Position numbers and translations under genes: made by a program | Source: Hyphomonadaceae bacterium TMED5 | GTDB taxonomy: Bacteria; Pseudomonadota; Alphaproteobacteria; Caulobacterales; Hyphomonadaceae | Direction of reading: 5' to 3' | Assembly (NCBI GenBank): GCA_002173095.1 | Contig: NHBK01000009.1 | Location: 496,001 to 560,000 of the forward strand | DNA: 64,000 bases | In this document: positions 1 through 8,415 of the stretch, piece after piece | Position numbering within the stretch: position 1 is the stretch's first letter | How the letters are laid out: the number at the start of each line of letters is the position of its first letter | Notes under the pieces: generated by a model | What the model saw: the letters and a program-made list of their open reading frames with translations, nothing else | Told to the model about the DNA's origin: nothing | The model's database searches: none

Positions 1-1
1 T

Positions 2-805
2 TCCAGCCCTGATCCGTTCAAATTTCAGCGCGAATATACCTCCGGGCATTCACGGCTGAACACGTCTTACAATTTCGACTTTCTGTATCTGGATCATCTG
101 ACGGGCTGGTCTGTGTCCAACTCGCTATCCAGCTGGGAAGGGGACCCGGCTCATGGCTGGCCAAGCTGGGCCTTTTCAAACCATGATGCGCCTCGCGCAC
201 TCTCGCGCTGGTCGGAGGGCATGAATACCATTCTTCATGCCAAGCTTTATCTGATGCTGCTGCTCAGCATGCGTGGCACGGTGTTCATGTATCAGGGCGA
301 GGAATTAGGGCTGCCCACGGGCAATGTGCCATTTGAGTTTCTGCAAGACCCTGAAGCCATTGAGAACTGGCCGCATACGCTTGGCCGCGATGGTGCGCGT
401 ACGCCATTCCCATGGTCGTCGACCGAAGATTATGCAGGCTTCAGCAAGGTTGAGCCCTGGCTTCCAGTGGACCCGGCGCACGCAGCCCTGGCGCCTGATG
501 TGCAGGAAGCGGATGAGGATTCCACACTGGTCTTTGCCCGCGAGGCGATCCGTCTTCGCCGTGATGTGGCACCGATCCGGATTGGCGACCTGGCTTTCAT
601 CACGGCAGAAGAATACCTCATCGCCTATAAGCGCATTGAGGGTGATGAGACCATTTTGTGCGTCTACAATCTGTCGAACCGGCCATTGGAATATGACTTC
701 GACCTGCCGAAAGAGCGCGAACTCATTCTTTCCAATATCGGCTTCGAACCGGCCAATATCGAAAATGAGATACCGGCACTTACGGGCTATTGGTGGAAGA
801 TCTGA
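2..805 (+). CDS. Alpha-glucosidase, GH13 family (3' part only)
   Basis: The reading frame is open from the first bases of the window, so the gene begins upstream and only about the last 267 codons are present. The visible protein holds the end of the GH13 (alpha/beta)8 barrel and the C-terminal beta domain. The conserved region IV appears as FSNHDAPR, in which the His-Asp pair includes the transition-state-stabilising Asp. It is followed by the typical YQGEELGLP and DGARTPFPW stretches of alpha-glucosidases and oligo-1,6-glucosidases. The enzyme should release glucose from alpha-1,4 or alpha-1,6 oligosaccharides. Exact specificity cannot be told because the region around the nucleophile lies outside the window. 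No signal peptide can be assessed. Confidence 0.92.
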   Translation, partial: SSPDPFKFQREYTSGHSRLNTSYNFDFLYLDHLTGWSVSNSLSSWEGDPAHGWPSWAFSNHDAPRALSRWSEGMNTILHAKLYLMLLLSMRGTVFMYQGEELGLPTGNVPFEFLQDPEAIENWPHTLGRDGARTPFPWSSTEDYAGFSKVEPWLPVDPAHAALAPDVQEADEDSTLVFAREAIRLRRDVAPIRIGDLAFITAEEYLIAYKRIEGDETILCVYNLSNRPLEYDFDLPKERELILSNIGFEPANIENEIPALTGYWWKI

Positions 806-886
806 TTATCGCTTTCAGGCTGAGCTGCCCTTATCGTGCTCAAAGGTCGCGTTGACGTTTCACGGGCAAACCGTCATCTGAGCGCT

Positions 887-1261
887 ATGAGCAAAGTTTC
901 TCCTATCTCGGCAGGCCTTTCAGAGCGCTGCCCGAATTGCGGTCAGGGCCGGGTTTTTCGCGGCTATCTGAAGTTCAAAAATCGCTGTGAGGCCTGCGGG
1001 CAGGACTTCACGCAATCAGATACCGCAGACGGCCCGGCATTCTTCGTCGGTTTCATCGTTCTGATCTTCTTTGCGCCGTTCGGATTTATCATTCCGATGG
1101 CCGATCAGCCGCTCTGGTGGAAGATCCTTCTAATGTTCATCCTCGTCATAGTGACCATTGTGGCGAGCCTCATTCTGCTGCCGAAAGCCAAGTCCCTGAT
1201 GATGGCCTTACAGGTCGCTAATCAGGCCAAACAGGCAGAGCTGAAGGGTGATGAAGACTAG
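887..1261 (+). CDS. DUF983 family membrane protein
   Basis: A 124-residue protein starting at ATG 887. An in-frame GTG at 836 would add 17 residues with no family character, so the ATG is preferred although no strong ribosome site precedes either. The N-terminus carries a zinc-ribbon-like pair CPNCG (C15, C18) and CEACG (C34, C37). Two hydrophobic segments follow at about residues 52-72 and 79-100, then a short charged tail. This layout is that of DUF983, an alphaproteobacterial family of unknown function. It stands alone between the glucosidase and a cytochrome c gene. Confidence 0.8.
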   Translation: MSKVSPISAGLSERCPNCGQGRVFRGYLKFKNRCEACGQDFTQSDTADGPAFFVGFIVLIFFAPFGFIIPMADQPLWWKILLMFILVIVTIVASLILLPKAKSLMMALQVANQAKQAELKGDED

Positions 1262-1368
1262 TCGGTCATTCTGCGGACCTGCCGATAAGCTGACTAAAAT
1301 GGTTGACTATTCCCTGTTCTGATGAAGAGTGTACCTGACTATCATTAAATATAGATCGGGGAATCGTC

Positions 1369-1803
1369 GTGAAATTCAGACTAGCTCTTTCAGCCCTTGT
1401 TTTTGCGCTGGCGGGACCAGTTCATGCAGATGACTGGACGGGCGATGCAGACCTTGGCGCCACTGTTTTCAATACGCAGTGCCAGACCTGCCATTATGTG
1501 CAGACAGAAGACGGCACTTTGCTGGCCGGTCGTGTGAGCCCGATCGGGCCTAATCTGTTTGGCAGTGCGGGTGGTGTGGCTGGAAGCTCCGACTTTGCGC
1601 GCTATTCCACGCCTATTCAGGCCGCAAATACAGCGGGTCTTGTCTGGGATGAGGCCAATCTGGTGGCGTTTCTCGACTCGCCAACCGGGTTTCTAACCGA
1701 AGCAACGGGGGCTGCTGGCCGGTCCGGTATGCCAATGGGCGCGCGTACAGAGGCAGATGCACTGAATGTGGCGGCCTATCTGGCCTCGCTCACCGGCGAA
1801 TAG
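1369..1803 (+). CDS. Small periplasmic class I cytochrome c
   Basis: The GTG start at 1369 is preceded by a GGGGAA ribosome site. The 144-residue product has a signal peptide (cleavage after about A20, PVHA/DD), then a single c-type haem motif CQTCH (C38, C41, H42). A C-terminal GMPMGAR stretch near residue 125 probably supplies the distal Met ligand. It therefore looks like a mono-haem electron carrier exported to the periplasm. No partner oxidase or dehydrogenase is adjacent, so the redox partner cannot be named. Confidence 0.85.
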   Translation: MKFRLALSALVFALAGPVHADDWTGDADLGATVFNTQCQTCHYVQTEDGTLLAGRVSPIGPNLFGSAGGVAGSSDFARYSTPIQAANTAGLVWDEANLVAFLDSPTGFLTEATGAAGRSGMPMGARTEADALNVAAYLASLTGE

Positions 1804-1816
1804 GCCGAGCGCGAAA

Positions 1817-1839
1817 GGGCCGCCCGGATAGAGCGGCCC
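1817..1839. terminator. Hairpin between convergent genes
   Basis: Perfect 7-bp arms GGGCCGC (1817-1823) and GCGGCCC (1833-1839) enclose a 9-nt loop in the 43-bp gap between the convergent cytochrome c and thioesterase genes. The T-tract on either side is weak, so termination function is inferred from position. Confidence 0.5.
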
Positions 1840-1846
1840 AATAGCT

Positions 1847-2356
1847 TCAATTTGCTTTCACTTTGAATTCGCGATTGACCACCTGCCAGCTGCCCAGGAA
1901 GTGGCTGACAGGCTTGCCGTCCTCGCGATGGATTGTGGTTTCGATCAGCGCTGTTCTGCGGGTCTGTTCGGTGACGCGCGTTTCAACGCGATAGGTCTGG
2001 CCAGACTTCATCGGACGCAGAAAACGCGAAGACAGATCGACCGTAGAAAAGCCGCATGGGGCATCCAGCAGAGTTGAGAAGGCATGGCCCTGTGCAATGT
2101 CTGCGACGACCGTCTGCATGCCGCCATGTACAATGCCATCATAACTATCGAGTGGGGCTTCAGCCTGCCAGCTCAGATTGAGAAACCCTTTGCCGGTATC
2201 GATCAGGTGTAGCGTATCAGACAGACCTGCCGTACGCATAAAGGGCAAATCGCGTGTCCGCCCATCTGGTTGAAGCGCGGTGCGAACGGCAGTAAGTCCC
2301 CAGTTTTCAACGGGTTGGGTGCCACTCGGTTCGTGCAATGTTGCTGTGTCAGCCAT
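1847..2356 (-). CDS. PaaI-family hotdog thioesterase
   Basis: A 169-residue single-domain hotdog-fold protein. The segment YDGIVHGGMQTVVADIAQG (about residues 73-91) is the signature of the PaaI/YdiI acyl-CoA thioesterase family, with the HGG turn and the Asp of the long helix. Such enzymes hydrolyse acyl-CoA or aryl-CoA thioesters in the cytoplasm. The N-terminal 40 residues are an extra, family-variable stretch. No neighbouring gene indicates the substrate. Confidence 0.82.
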   Translation of the reverse strand: MADTATLHEPSGTQPVENWGLTAVRTALQPDGRTRDLPFMRTAGLSDTLHLIDTGKGFLNLSWQAEAPLDSYDGIVHGGMQTVVADIAQGHAFSTLLDAPCGFSTVDLSSRFLRPMKSGQTYRVETRVTEQTRRTALIETTIHREDGKPVSHFLGSWQVVNREFKVKAN

Positions 2357-2472
2357 CTATCCCTCCAAAATACAACTTTAAGTAGTATTCTGTGTTACTC
2401 CTATATCTCAGAGATTTCAACTGCCCCGGTTTTCGAATTGCGCTACAAGAAAGAAAAACAAGGGAGTGAGAT

Positions 2473-2919
2473 ATGCCAACAGTTATGGAGAGCCTGAACG
2501 GCGCGGCGCTTTTGCCCGTTCTGGCGATGATTACCTGGACACTGATTGTCTGGTTCTGGGTGCTTCTGACCCGTATTCCGGCCATGCAGAAAGCGAAAAT
2601 TCATCCGCAACAAGGACAGGATACGCGGCATTTGCGCAGCCTTCTTCCTGAGAAGACGGTCTGGATTTCGGACAATTATAACCATCTGCATGAGCAGCCG
2701 ACCCTATTTTATGCGCTGGCGTTTTTCCTGTCGCTTGGGGGTGGGCATGACACAATCAATGTCGCATTGCTTTGGGGGTATGTCATTCTGCGCGTCGTGC
2801 ATTCCATTATCCAGAACACGACGAATATTGTGGCGTTTCGTTTCTATGCGTTTGTTGCGTCATCGCTCTGTCTGGTGGTGATTGTGGTGCGCGAACTGAT
2901 AAGGGTGTTTTTCGGCTGA
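2473..2919 (+). CDS. MAPEG family membrane protein
   Basis: A 148-residue protein with about four hydrophobic segments (near residues 10-32, 74-90, 95-112 and 122-143). Between the first two lies DNYNHLHEQPTLFYAL, the polar loop and helix start typical of bacterial MAPEG proteins (membrane-associated proteins in eicosanoid and glutathione metabolism). Bacterial members are mostly of unknown activity, and some are glutathione transferases. A GGGAG ribosome site precedes ATG 2473. The stop codon overlaps the start of the next gene in an ATGA arrangement, so the two are probably translationally coupled. Confidence 0.82.
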   Translation: MPTVMESLNGAALLPVLAMITWTLIVWFWVLLTRIPAMQKAKIHPQQGQDTRHLRSLLPEKTVWISDNYNHLHEQPTLFYALAFFLSLGGGHDTINVALLWGYVILRVVHSIIQNTTNIVAFRFYAFVASSLCLVVIVVRELIRVFFG

Positions 2920-3572
2920 TGAATGATGCGCAGGATGATGACGAGGTATTTCTGGAACCGGTAGAGCGAGCGGCTACGGCCTCTGAGCTACGCTATTTGC
3001 GACTGATCCGGGAAATGTCGAAATCCAGCCTGCGCATGCATGTACAGCGCTTTACGCGCCTTCCCATTATTGTGGGGCTTATAGGCGCGATCTGCTGGCT
3101 GACGCTGGCCTTCTCTGAAGGCGCTGATTTCACCATTATCAGCGTGTTTGGTCTGGTCGGCCTTGGCCTTGTTTGTCTGGTTGTGCGCGATATTCGCGGC
3201 GAGACTGCGCGCACGCAGGCAAAGCTCAGCTCGGCCATCAATGGCGGCAGGGTGCATGCTTTTGTGGTGAATGCGGAAAGCGTTTGCGTGTATCCGGGCG
3301 GCAAAGACGCGTCAGATATTTATCTGTTCGGGCTGGAGGACGGGCAGACGCTCTTCCTGCTGGCTAAAGACTTCAGCGCAAAGAAGTTTCCCTGCATGTC
3401 TTTCACCCTGCTGCATTTTCTGGATGAGGATAGCGAGACCGTCTGGCACCATATCCGGTATCGCAGTTCACGTGTGGATGAGCTGGAAGAGGTTTCCCTC
3501 AATATCAGCCGGTACGACATTGAACCCATGGAGGTCATGCCGGGTAAGCCGTCGACCTATGTGAATAGCTGA
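2919..3572 (+). CDS. Hypothetical two-helix membrane protein
   Basis: Not recognised. The start at ATG 2919 overlaps the stop of the MAPEG gene (ATGA); an upstream in-frame start would run far into that gene and is rejected. The 217-residue product has an acidic N-terminal stretch, a basic amphipathic segment, two transmembrane helices at roughly residues 47-63 and 69-89, and then a soluble domain of about 125 residues. That part is rich in beta-type sequence, resembling a small PH-like or YcxB-like cytoplasmic domain, though this is only an impression. Coupling to the MAPEG gene suggests the two products are made together. Confidence 0.65.
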   Translation: MNDAQDDDEVFLEPVERAATASELRYLRLIREMSKSSLRMHVQRFTRLPIIVGLIGAICWLTLAFSEGADFTIISVFGLVGLGLVCLVVRDIRGETARTQAKLSSAINGGRVHAFVVNAESVCVYPGGKDASDIYLFGLEDGQTLFLLAKDFSAKKFPCMSFTLLHFLDEDSETVWHHIRYRSSRVDELEEVSLNISRYDIEPMEVMPGKPSTYVNS

Positions 3573-3644
3573 TTGTCTCATCTGCCCCCTGTTCATCAGG
3601 GCTGACTTCGATTATCTCAGGCGCCTCTAGGAGCTCATCATTTC

Positions 3645-4724
3645 ATGGCAAGTATACCGGCCCACCGCCTGGAACAGGTAATTGATCGTTTTGAAGAAGT
3701 CGAAGCCCGTATGGGGGCTGTGACGGATCCGGACGAAATCGTTGCGCTGTCCAAAGAGCATTCTGAACTGCGCCCGGTAGCTGAAAAGGCGCGCGAGCTG
3801 GCACAGGCCCGCGCTGACTTTGATGAAGCTGAAGCCATGATGGAGGGCGATGACCCGGACATGGCTGAACTGGCGCGCGAAGAATATTATTCGCTCAAAG
3901 AAACCATTCCTGAACTTGAAAACGAAGTTCAGCTTCTGCTTCTGCCAAAAGACCGTGATGATGACGCAAACGCGGTCATCGAGGTACGTGCCGGTACGGG
4001 CGGCGACGAAGCGGCACTGTTCGCGGGCGATCTGTTCCGCATGTATCAGCGCTATGCCCAGCTTCAGGGCTGGAAGATGAATATCATTTCGGCCTCTGAA
4101 GGTGATGCCGGCGGCTATAAAGAGATCATTGCCGACATTGAAGGCGATGGCGTGTTCGGTAAGCTGAAATTTGAGTCTGGCGTGCACCGCGTGCAGCGCG
4201 TGCCGAAAACCGAAAGCGGCGGACGTATTCACACCTCTGCGGCGACGGTGGCGGTTCTGCCCGCGCCTGAGAATGTCGACATTGATGTGAAACAGGAAGA
4301 TATCCGTATCGACACTATGCGTGCGTCCGGTGCGGGTGGTCAGCACGTTAACACGACGGACTCTGCGGTTCGTATTACCCACCTTCCGACGGGCATTGTT
4401 GTGACCTCTTCAGAGAAGTCCCAGCACGCCAACCGCGCCAAGGCTATGGAAGTTCTGAAGGTTCGCCTTTACGAGAAAGAGCGCGAAGAGAAAGATGCGG
4501 CCCGCGCTGAGGCGCGTAAATCGCAGGTCGGTTCTGGTGACCGTTCTGAGAAAATCCGCACCTATAACTTCCCGGAAAACCGTGTCTCAGATCACCGTAT
4601 CAAGCTGACCCTGCATAAAATGGATACGGTTCTTGCGGGCGATGATCTCAATGAAATGATTTCGGCTCTGCTGGCTGAAGATCAGGCGGCCAAGCTCGCC
4701 GATATGGAAGCGAGCGACAATTAA
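3645..4724 (+). CDS. prfA: Peptide chain release factor 1
   Basis: A 359-residue class I release factor, full length for RF1. The peptidyl-hydrolase motif GAGGQHVN is present, with GGQ at about residues 231-233. The stop-codon tripeptide is PKT at residues 187-189, the PxT motif that reads UAA and UAG and distinguishes RF1 from RF2 (SPF). AGGAG lies upstream of ATG 3645. The stop codon overlaps the start of the MOSC gene (TAATG), and prmC, whose product methylates the GGQ glutamine, follows, so this is a termination operon. Confidence 0.97.
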   Translation: MASIPAHRLEQVIDRFEEVEARMGAVTDPDEIVALSKEHSELRPVAEKARELAQARADFDEAEAMMEGDDPDMAELAREEYYSLKETIPELENEVQLLLLPKDRDDDANAVIEVRAGTGGDEAALFAGDLFRMYQRYAQLQGWKMNIISASEGDAGGYKEIIADIEGDGVFGKLKFESGVHRVQRVPKTESGGRIHTSAATVAVLPAPENVDIDVKQEDIRIDTMRASGAGGQHVNTTDSAVRITHLPTGIVVTSSEKSQHANRAKAMEVLKVRLYEKEREEKDAARAEARKSQVGSGDRSEKIRTYNFPENRVSDHRIKLTLHKMDTVLAGDDLNEMISALLAEDQAAKLADMEASDN

Positions 4725-5491
4725 TGGCTGGCATCGTCTCCGCACTTTACCGGCACCCTGTGAAAGGGTTTACGCCGGAACGTGTGAGTGAGGCGAAGCT
4801 GGAGCTTGATCGCTGTTTTCCGGCGGACCGGATGTTTGCCGTTGAAAATGGCCCGTCCGGTTTTGATGCGGCCGACCCGCAACATATCAGCAAACAGAAA
4901 TTCACTGTCCTCGCGCGCAGCGCTGTCGTCGCCAACATTCGCACAGCCTTTGATGAGGCGAGCGGTGTGATGTCTGTTACCGGTGCAGGGGGCGAACACG
5001 CCGCGTTCAATCTTTTTGAAGATGAGGGCCGGGCGGGATTTGCTGATTTTCTGACGGCGCAGTTCGGTGATGCGTTTCAGGGGCCGCTTCGTGTCTGTGA
5101 AGCGCCGGGGTCCTATCGATTTATGGATGACCCGAGCGGGCATGTCTCTCTGCTCAATCTTGCCAGTGTGTCGGCTGTGGCCGGGCAATTGGGCGAGCCG
5201 GTTGATCCGCTCCGCTTTCGTATGAACCTTCATTTTGAAGGTCTGGGGGCCTGGGCTGAAGATGACTGGCAGGCGGGTGATAAACTGCGTCTGGGCGATG
5301 AGATTGAGCTGACGGTCGTTAAGCCGACCATTCGTTGCAAAGCGACCCATGCGAACCCGGAAACGGGCGTCTATGACCTTGATACGGTTCCTCTCTTGAA
5401 GCAGAATTTCGACCGTATCACCATGGGGCTTTATACGCAGGTGACCAGGTCGGGCACTGTCCGCGAGGGCGATCAGCTGGAGCGGGCATAG
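4724..5491 (+). CDS. MOSC domain protein inside the prfA-prmC operon
   Basis: A 255-residue protein with an N-terminal MOSC beta-barrel domain (opening with VSALYRHPVKGF) and a C-terminal MOSC domain from about residue 120. The signature stretch RCKATHANPETGVYD contains the conserved Cys at about residue 205. MOSC proteins such as YcbX, YiiM and mARC transfer sulfur or reduce N-hydroxylated compounds using a molybdenum cofactor on this Cys; the substrate here is unknown. Its start overlaps the prfA stop and its stop is 2 bp from prmC, so all three genes must be cotranscribed. No direct link to translation is known for this family. Confidence 0.88.
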   Translation: MAGIVSALYRHPVKGFTPERVSEAKLELDRCFPADRMFAVENGPSGFDAADPQHISKQKFTVLARSAVVANIRTAFDEASGVMSVTGAGGEHAAFNLFEDEGRAGFADFLTAQFGDAFQGPLRVCEAPGSYRFMDDPSGHVSLLNLASVSAVAGQLGEPVDPLRFRMNLHFEGLGAWAEDDWQAGDKLRLGDEIELTVVKPTIRCKATHANPETGVYDLDTVPLLKQNFDRITMGLYTQVTRSGTVREGDQLERA

Positions 5492-5493
5492 CA

Positions 5494-6345
5494 ATGTCTG
5501 AAACCTATGGCAGCGCGCTGCGTAAGGCGATTGCCCGCCTGAGTGCGGCAGGGCTGGATGAAGCGCGGGCCGAAGCAAAATTCCTGCTACTGGGGGCATG
5601 CGATATGTCGTCGTCGGACCTCATTCTAAATGAAGGTGAGCCCATTCCAGTGGAGAGCGCAGCACGTTTCGAAGACTTCCTGCAAAGACGCCTGCGCCAT
5701 GCGCCGGTTTCTCTCATTCTGGGTGTTACCGACTTTATGGGGCTCTCTTTTCTCACGGATGAGCGTGCGTTGGCCCCCCGTAGCGACAGTGAGCGACTGG
5801 TCGAGGCCGCGCTGGAGCGTGCGCCGCAAATGGCAGGTAAAGTCGTGGATCTTGGTACGGGAAGCGGGTGTCTCCTTCAGAGCTTTCTGCATGAACGCCA
5901 GACCTGGACAGGCACGGCGCTGGATTTAAGCCCGGATGCGCTGAGCCTTGCGAAAGAGAATGCGGCGCGACTGAAGCTTGAGGACAGGATTACCTTTTTA
6001 CAGGGCAGTTGGGCGACGGCCGCAAATGCCATTGCCGAAGCAGACATCGTAATCTCCAACCCGCCCTACATCCGGACAGAGGTGCTTGATGAGCTGGACC
6101 CGGAAGTGCGTGAGCATGATCCTATGCTTGCGCTTGATGGCGGGGCTGACGGACTTATTGCCTATCGGGACATTGTTTCTTTGTGTTCTGTAAAGATGAC
6201 ACCGGGTGCCTGGCTTCTGTTTGAGATTGGATTTGATCAGGCTGAAGAGGTTTCAACTATAGTTTCCGGGCATAGCTTTGCAGAATTAAGTAGATTGAAG
6301 GACTATTCGGGGCACAATCGTGTGGTTCTGGCTAGAAAACTGTGA
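5494..6345 (+). CDS. prmC: Release factor glutamine methyltransferase
   Basis: A 283-residue protein with an N-terminal helical substrate-binding domain and a Rossmann methyltransferase domain. The SAM-binding glycine loop is VVDLGTGSGCL. The active-site NPPY lies at about residues 189-192, the motif that places the target glutamine side chain. The enzyme N5-methylates the Gln of GGQ in RF1 and RF2. Gene order after prfA supports the call. Its stop is followed by 164 bp without a clear T-run terminator before the DUF4167 gene. Confidence 0.95.
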   Translation: MSETYGSALRKAIARLSAAGLDEARAEAKFLLLGACDMSSSDLILNEGEPIPVESAARFEDFLQRRLRHAPVSLILGVTDFMGLSFLTDERALAPRSDSERLVEAALERAPQMAGKVVDLGTGSGCLLQSFLHERQTWTGTALDLSPDALSLAKENAARLKLEDRITFLQGSWATAANAIAEADIVISNPPYIRTEVLDELDPEVREHDPMLALDGGADGLIAYRDIVSLCSVKMTPGAWLLFEIGFDQAEEVSTIVSGHSFAELSRLKDYSGHNRVVLARKL

Positions 6346-6389
6346 AAAAGGACTTGGCGGAATCGTTTTTCGACGCTAGGCAGAAGAGA

Positions 6390-6412
6390 ACGAACTTGTT
6401 TATTCAGTTCGT
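6390..6412. other. Inverted repeat in the prmC-DUF4167 gap
   Basis: Arms ACGAACT (6390-6396) and AGTTCGT (6406-6412) are perfect, with a 9-nt AT-rich loop, in the 164-bp gap downstream of prmC. There is no following T-run, so it may be an operator, a leader structure for the DUF4167 gene, or chance. Nothing else is recognisable in this gap. Confidence 0.3.
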
Positions 6413-6509
6413 GACTGGGGCACCCTTCACAAACACATCAAATGTGAGTTGAGAAAAAGGAAGCCTACCCCGCTAGCTAAATGGCTATCAGCAGACGCAG
6501 GATGGATAT

Positions 6510-7103
6510 ATGAAACGCCAAAGAGGGCGTGGGCGTAAGCCAAGCAATCCGAGCAACCGCTCGTATGAGAGCAATGGCCCGGACGTAAAAATTCGCGGTA
6601 ACGCCAACCAGATCTACGACAAGTATCTCCAGTATGCTCGCGATGCGCAGACTTCGGGTGACCGAATTGCCGCAGAAGCTTATTTTCAGCATGCTGAGCA
6701 TTACTTCCGCATTATGGCTGCAAACCAGCCTAAAGAGCGTCCTATGTCTAATGACGACCAGGATGGTCGTGACGAGGATGATCGCCAGAACGAAAATTCT
6801 TCCAACAATTCAAAATCGTCGCGCGACTCTCAGTTTGCTGACGGTTCAGATGCGATGGAAGTTGTGGACGGCAATGGCGAGCAGCCAGAAGACATTTCTG
6901 CAAATGAAACGTCTGACGCGTCTGATGAAGAGAAAAAGCCTGCTCCTCGTCGTCGCACACGCCGTCGTCGCCCTACAGAAGAGGCAAACTCAAGCTCTGA
7001 AGCGTCTGAAGACGCATCCGATGATGCTGGCCTTCGCGCTATGATGGCGCGCTCTGCGACGGATGATGTCGCTGATGGCAGTGTTGAAACGGTTGAAAGC
7101 TAA
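6510..7103 (+). CDS. DUF4167 domain protein
   Basis: A 197-residue protein. Residues 1-75 form the conserved DUF4167 unit: a basic Arg/Gly/Lys-rich start, then VKIRGNANQIYDKYLQYARD and AEAYFQHAEHYFRIM. The remainder is low-complexity, acidic and Ser-rich with a central Arg-rich patch (RRRTRRRRP at about 148-156), so probably disordered. The family is nearly restricted to alphaproteobacteria. Its composition suggests nucleic-acid binding, but function is not established. A bidirectional terminator follows 8 bp after the stop. Confidence 0.88.
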   Translation: MKRQRGRGRKPSNPSNRSYESNGPDVKIRGNANQIYDKYLQYARDAQTSGDRIAAEAYFQHAEHYFRIMAANQPKERPMSNDDQDGRDEDDRQNENSSNNSKSSRDSQFADGSDAMEVVDGNGEQPEDISANETSDASDEEKKPAPRRRTRRRRPTEEANSSSEASEDASDDAGLRAMMARSATDDVADGSVETVES

Positions 7104-7111
7104 CCGATTTG

Positions 7112-7138
7112 AAAAGGCGGCCTAAGCGGCCGCCTTTT
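7112..7138. terminator. Bidirectional intrinsic terminator
   Basis: An 11-bp perfect stem, AAAAGGCGGCC (7112-7122) and GGCCGCCTTTT (7128-7138), has a 5-nt loop. It ends the DUF4167 gene on the plus strand. It also overlaps the last codons of the MarR-type gene on the minus strand, where it gives the final Lys-Ala-Ala-Ala. Confidence 0.85.
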
Positions 7139-7505
7139 CTGTATCTTCTTCGCTGGTCACAAGACCGCAGCGATTTGCTTCCTTGATAAAAAGCTCCGAG
7201 AATTCGCTCAGAAAGACTGAACCCTTAACCGTGCGCTGAATGAGTACATTGCGCAGGTCGTCCGGGTCTTTCTTGCGTTTTACCAGATCAAGGCCGGACA
7301 GGGCGTCAATCGCGCGGGTGACCGCAGGTTTGGTGATATTCAGTGCATGTGCGAGACCGCGCACTGTATGCGGCTGAGGCTTCAGATACACCTGCATCAG
7401 GATGGCTTGCTGACGGAGCGTCAGATCCGGCCAGTCCCCGGCAACGATCTGAGATGTTACATCACACCAGATTTCGAGTGCATTTTGCGTGCTTATACGG
7501 GCCAT
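7122..7505 (-). CDS. MarR-type winged-helix regulator
   Basis: A 127-residue protein with a MarR-like winged helix. It has a dimer-helix start, LTLRQQAILMQVY, then HTVRGLAHALNITKPAVTRAIDALSGLDLV as helix-turn-helix (about residues 47-76), and a wing with KRKKDPDDLRN (about 77-87). Members repress or activate nearby promoters, often in response to small ligands. It is shorter than classical MarR (about 140-150). It is transcribed alone. Its upstream region holds a perfect CtrA-type palindrome and three GANTC sites (7536, 7553, 7578), so its expression may be tied to the cell cycle. Confidence 0.75.
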   Translation of the reverse strand: MARISTQNALEIWCDVTSQIVAGDWPDLTLRQQAILMQVYLKPQPHTVRGLAHALNITKPAVTRAIDALSGLDLVKRKKDPDDLRNVLIQRTVKGSVFLSEFSELFIKEANRCGLVTSEEDTEKAAA

Positions 7506-7572
7506 TGGGAGTGGTCCTTTTCTTGATTAAAGAAAGACTCGACGTATTCGCAGAATCGGGCAAGCCGCGGTT

Positions 7573-7587
7573 TTAACGATTCGTTAA
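7573..7587 (-). promoter_or_regulatory. CtrA-type box with embedded GANTC site
   Basis: TTAACGATTCGTTAA is a perfect 15-nt palindrome that fits TTAA-N7-TTAA, the CtrA recognition pattern. It contains GATTC, a CcrM-type methylation site. It lies 68 bp upstream of the MarR-type start codon at 7505, a distance suited to promoter control. Two further GANTC sites (7536-7540 and 7553-7557) lie between it and the gene. The sequence match is direct; regulation by CtrA is inferred. Confidence 0.6.
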
Positions 7588-7651
7588 TCACCTGTGGAAA
7601 TCCCAATTTTCCCTATTTTCAACTCAGAGAGAAAAGAATGGGTAAACGCGC

Positions 7652-8269
7652 TTATTGGCTCGCCCAGAGTATGCGCGCCATCCATCGCAACTCGTTACGC
7701 GCAGCTTTGCGGACAGGGTAGGCGGGGTTGGCTGAAATCAGTTCGACGGTTTCGTCCGTCATGCGTCCCAGCGTTTTGGCCAGGATTTCACCGTTCAGGG
7801 TTTTCGCAATGATCCGGTCACCGCGACGTATCTGGGCGCCGGGCGCGACGATAACCCGGTCACCCTCCCGGAAGATGGGCTCCATAGAGTCGCCGGTGAT
7901 TTCCAGCGCATAGACGGCTTCATCGCCAAGGCCAGGAAAGCGAATGGTTTCCCAGCCTGAACCCAGCGGAAAGCCGGCATCATCGAAATAGCCATCATTA
8001 CCAGCCTGTGCGAGGCCGATCAGCGGCACGGACCGCCCTGTGCGGCCCTCCACCAGATCGGCAAACTCTTCAAAGGTTGCGCCGACCGCATCAAGGGCGC
8101 GCGAAACAGACTCGGTTGAAGGCCAACGTGCCTTGCCATCGCGTGAGGTGCGTTTGGATTTATTGAAGGAGGTTGGATCAAGGCCCGCAGCGCGCGCAAG
8201 ACCGGATGGTGTTAGCCCGTGGCGGTTTGCCAGAAGATCCAGCCCTTTCCACATATCTGTATGACGCAT
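7652..8269 (-). CDS. HTH/S24 peptidase-type repressor (LexA/CI-like)
   Basis: Start chosen at ATG 8269, with AGGAG six bases upstream, giving 205 residues. The N-terminal helix-turn-helix includes GLTPSGLARAAGLDPTSF (about 18-35). The C-terminal S24 domain has the catalytic Ser in TGDSMEP (S128) and a Lys in ILAKTLGR (K165). An Ala-Gly pair at residues 89-90 could be the autocleavage site. Proteins of this alphaproteobacterial type are LexA/CI-like regulators but not LexA itself. The 146-bp region shared with divergent pyrD has an imperfect inverted repeat (TATGGGTAT/ATACCATA, 8280-8311) that could be its own operator. Confidence 0.85.
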   Translation of the reverse strand: MRHTDMWKGLDLLANRHGLTPSGLARAAGLDPTSFNKSKRTSRDGKARWPSTESVSRALDAVGATFEEFADLVEGRTGRSVPLIGLAQAGNDGYFDDAGFPLGSGWETIRFPGLGDEAVYALEITGDSMEPIFREGDRVIVAPGAQIRRGDRIIAKTLNGEILAKTLGRMTDETVELISANPAYPVRKAARNELRWMARILWASQ

Positions 8270-8415
8270 CCCCAACTCCTATGGGTATGTTTTCCGTTTG
8301 ATACCATAAAGAGTAGGAATATCAACCTATTTTAGGGTTTTCTGAAATGGCGGTTCCCACTGGCCCTGCAAAGGGGTAATTGTGCGCCATATCCGGTGAA
8401 TCGCAGGGGAAAGAG

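Noticed and set aside
4721-5599. Long antisense frame of about 290 codons opposite the MOSC gene and the start of prmC
   Set aside because: It is the reverse of two clearly functional coupled genes; its product is a low-complexity Arg/His/Pro-rich sequence without family resemblance.
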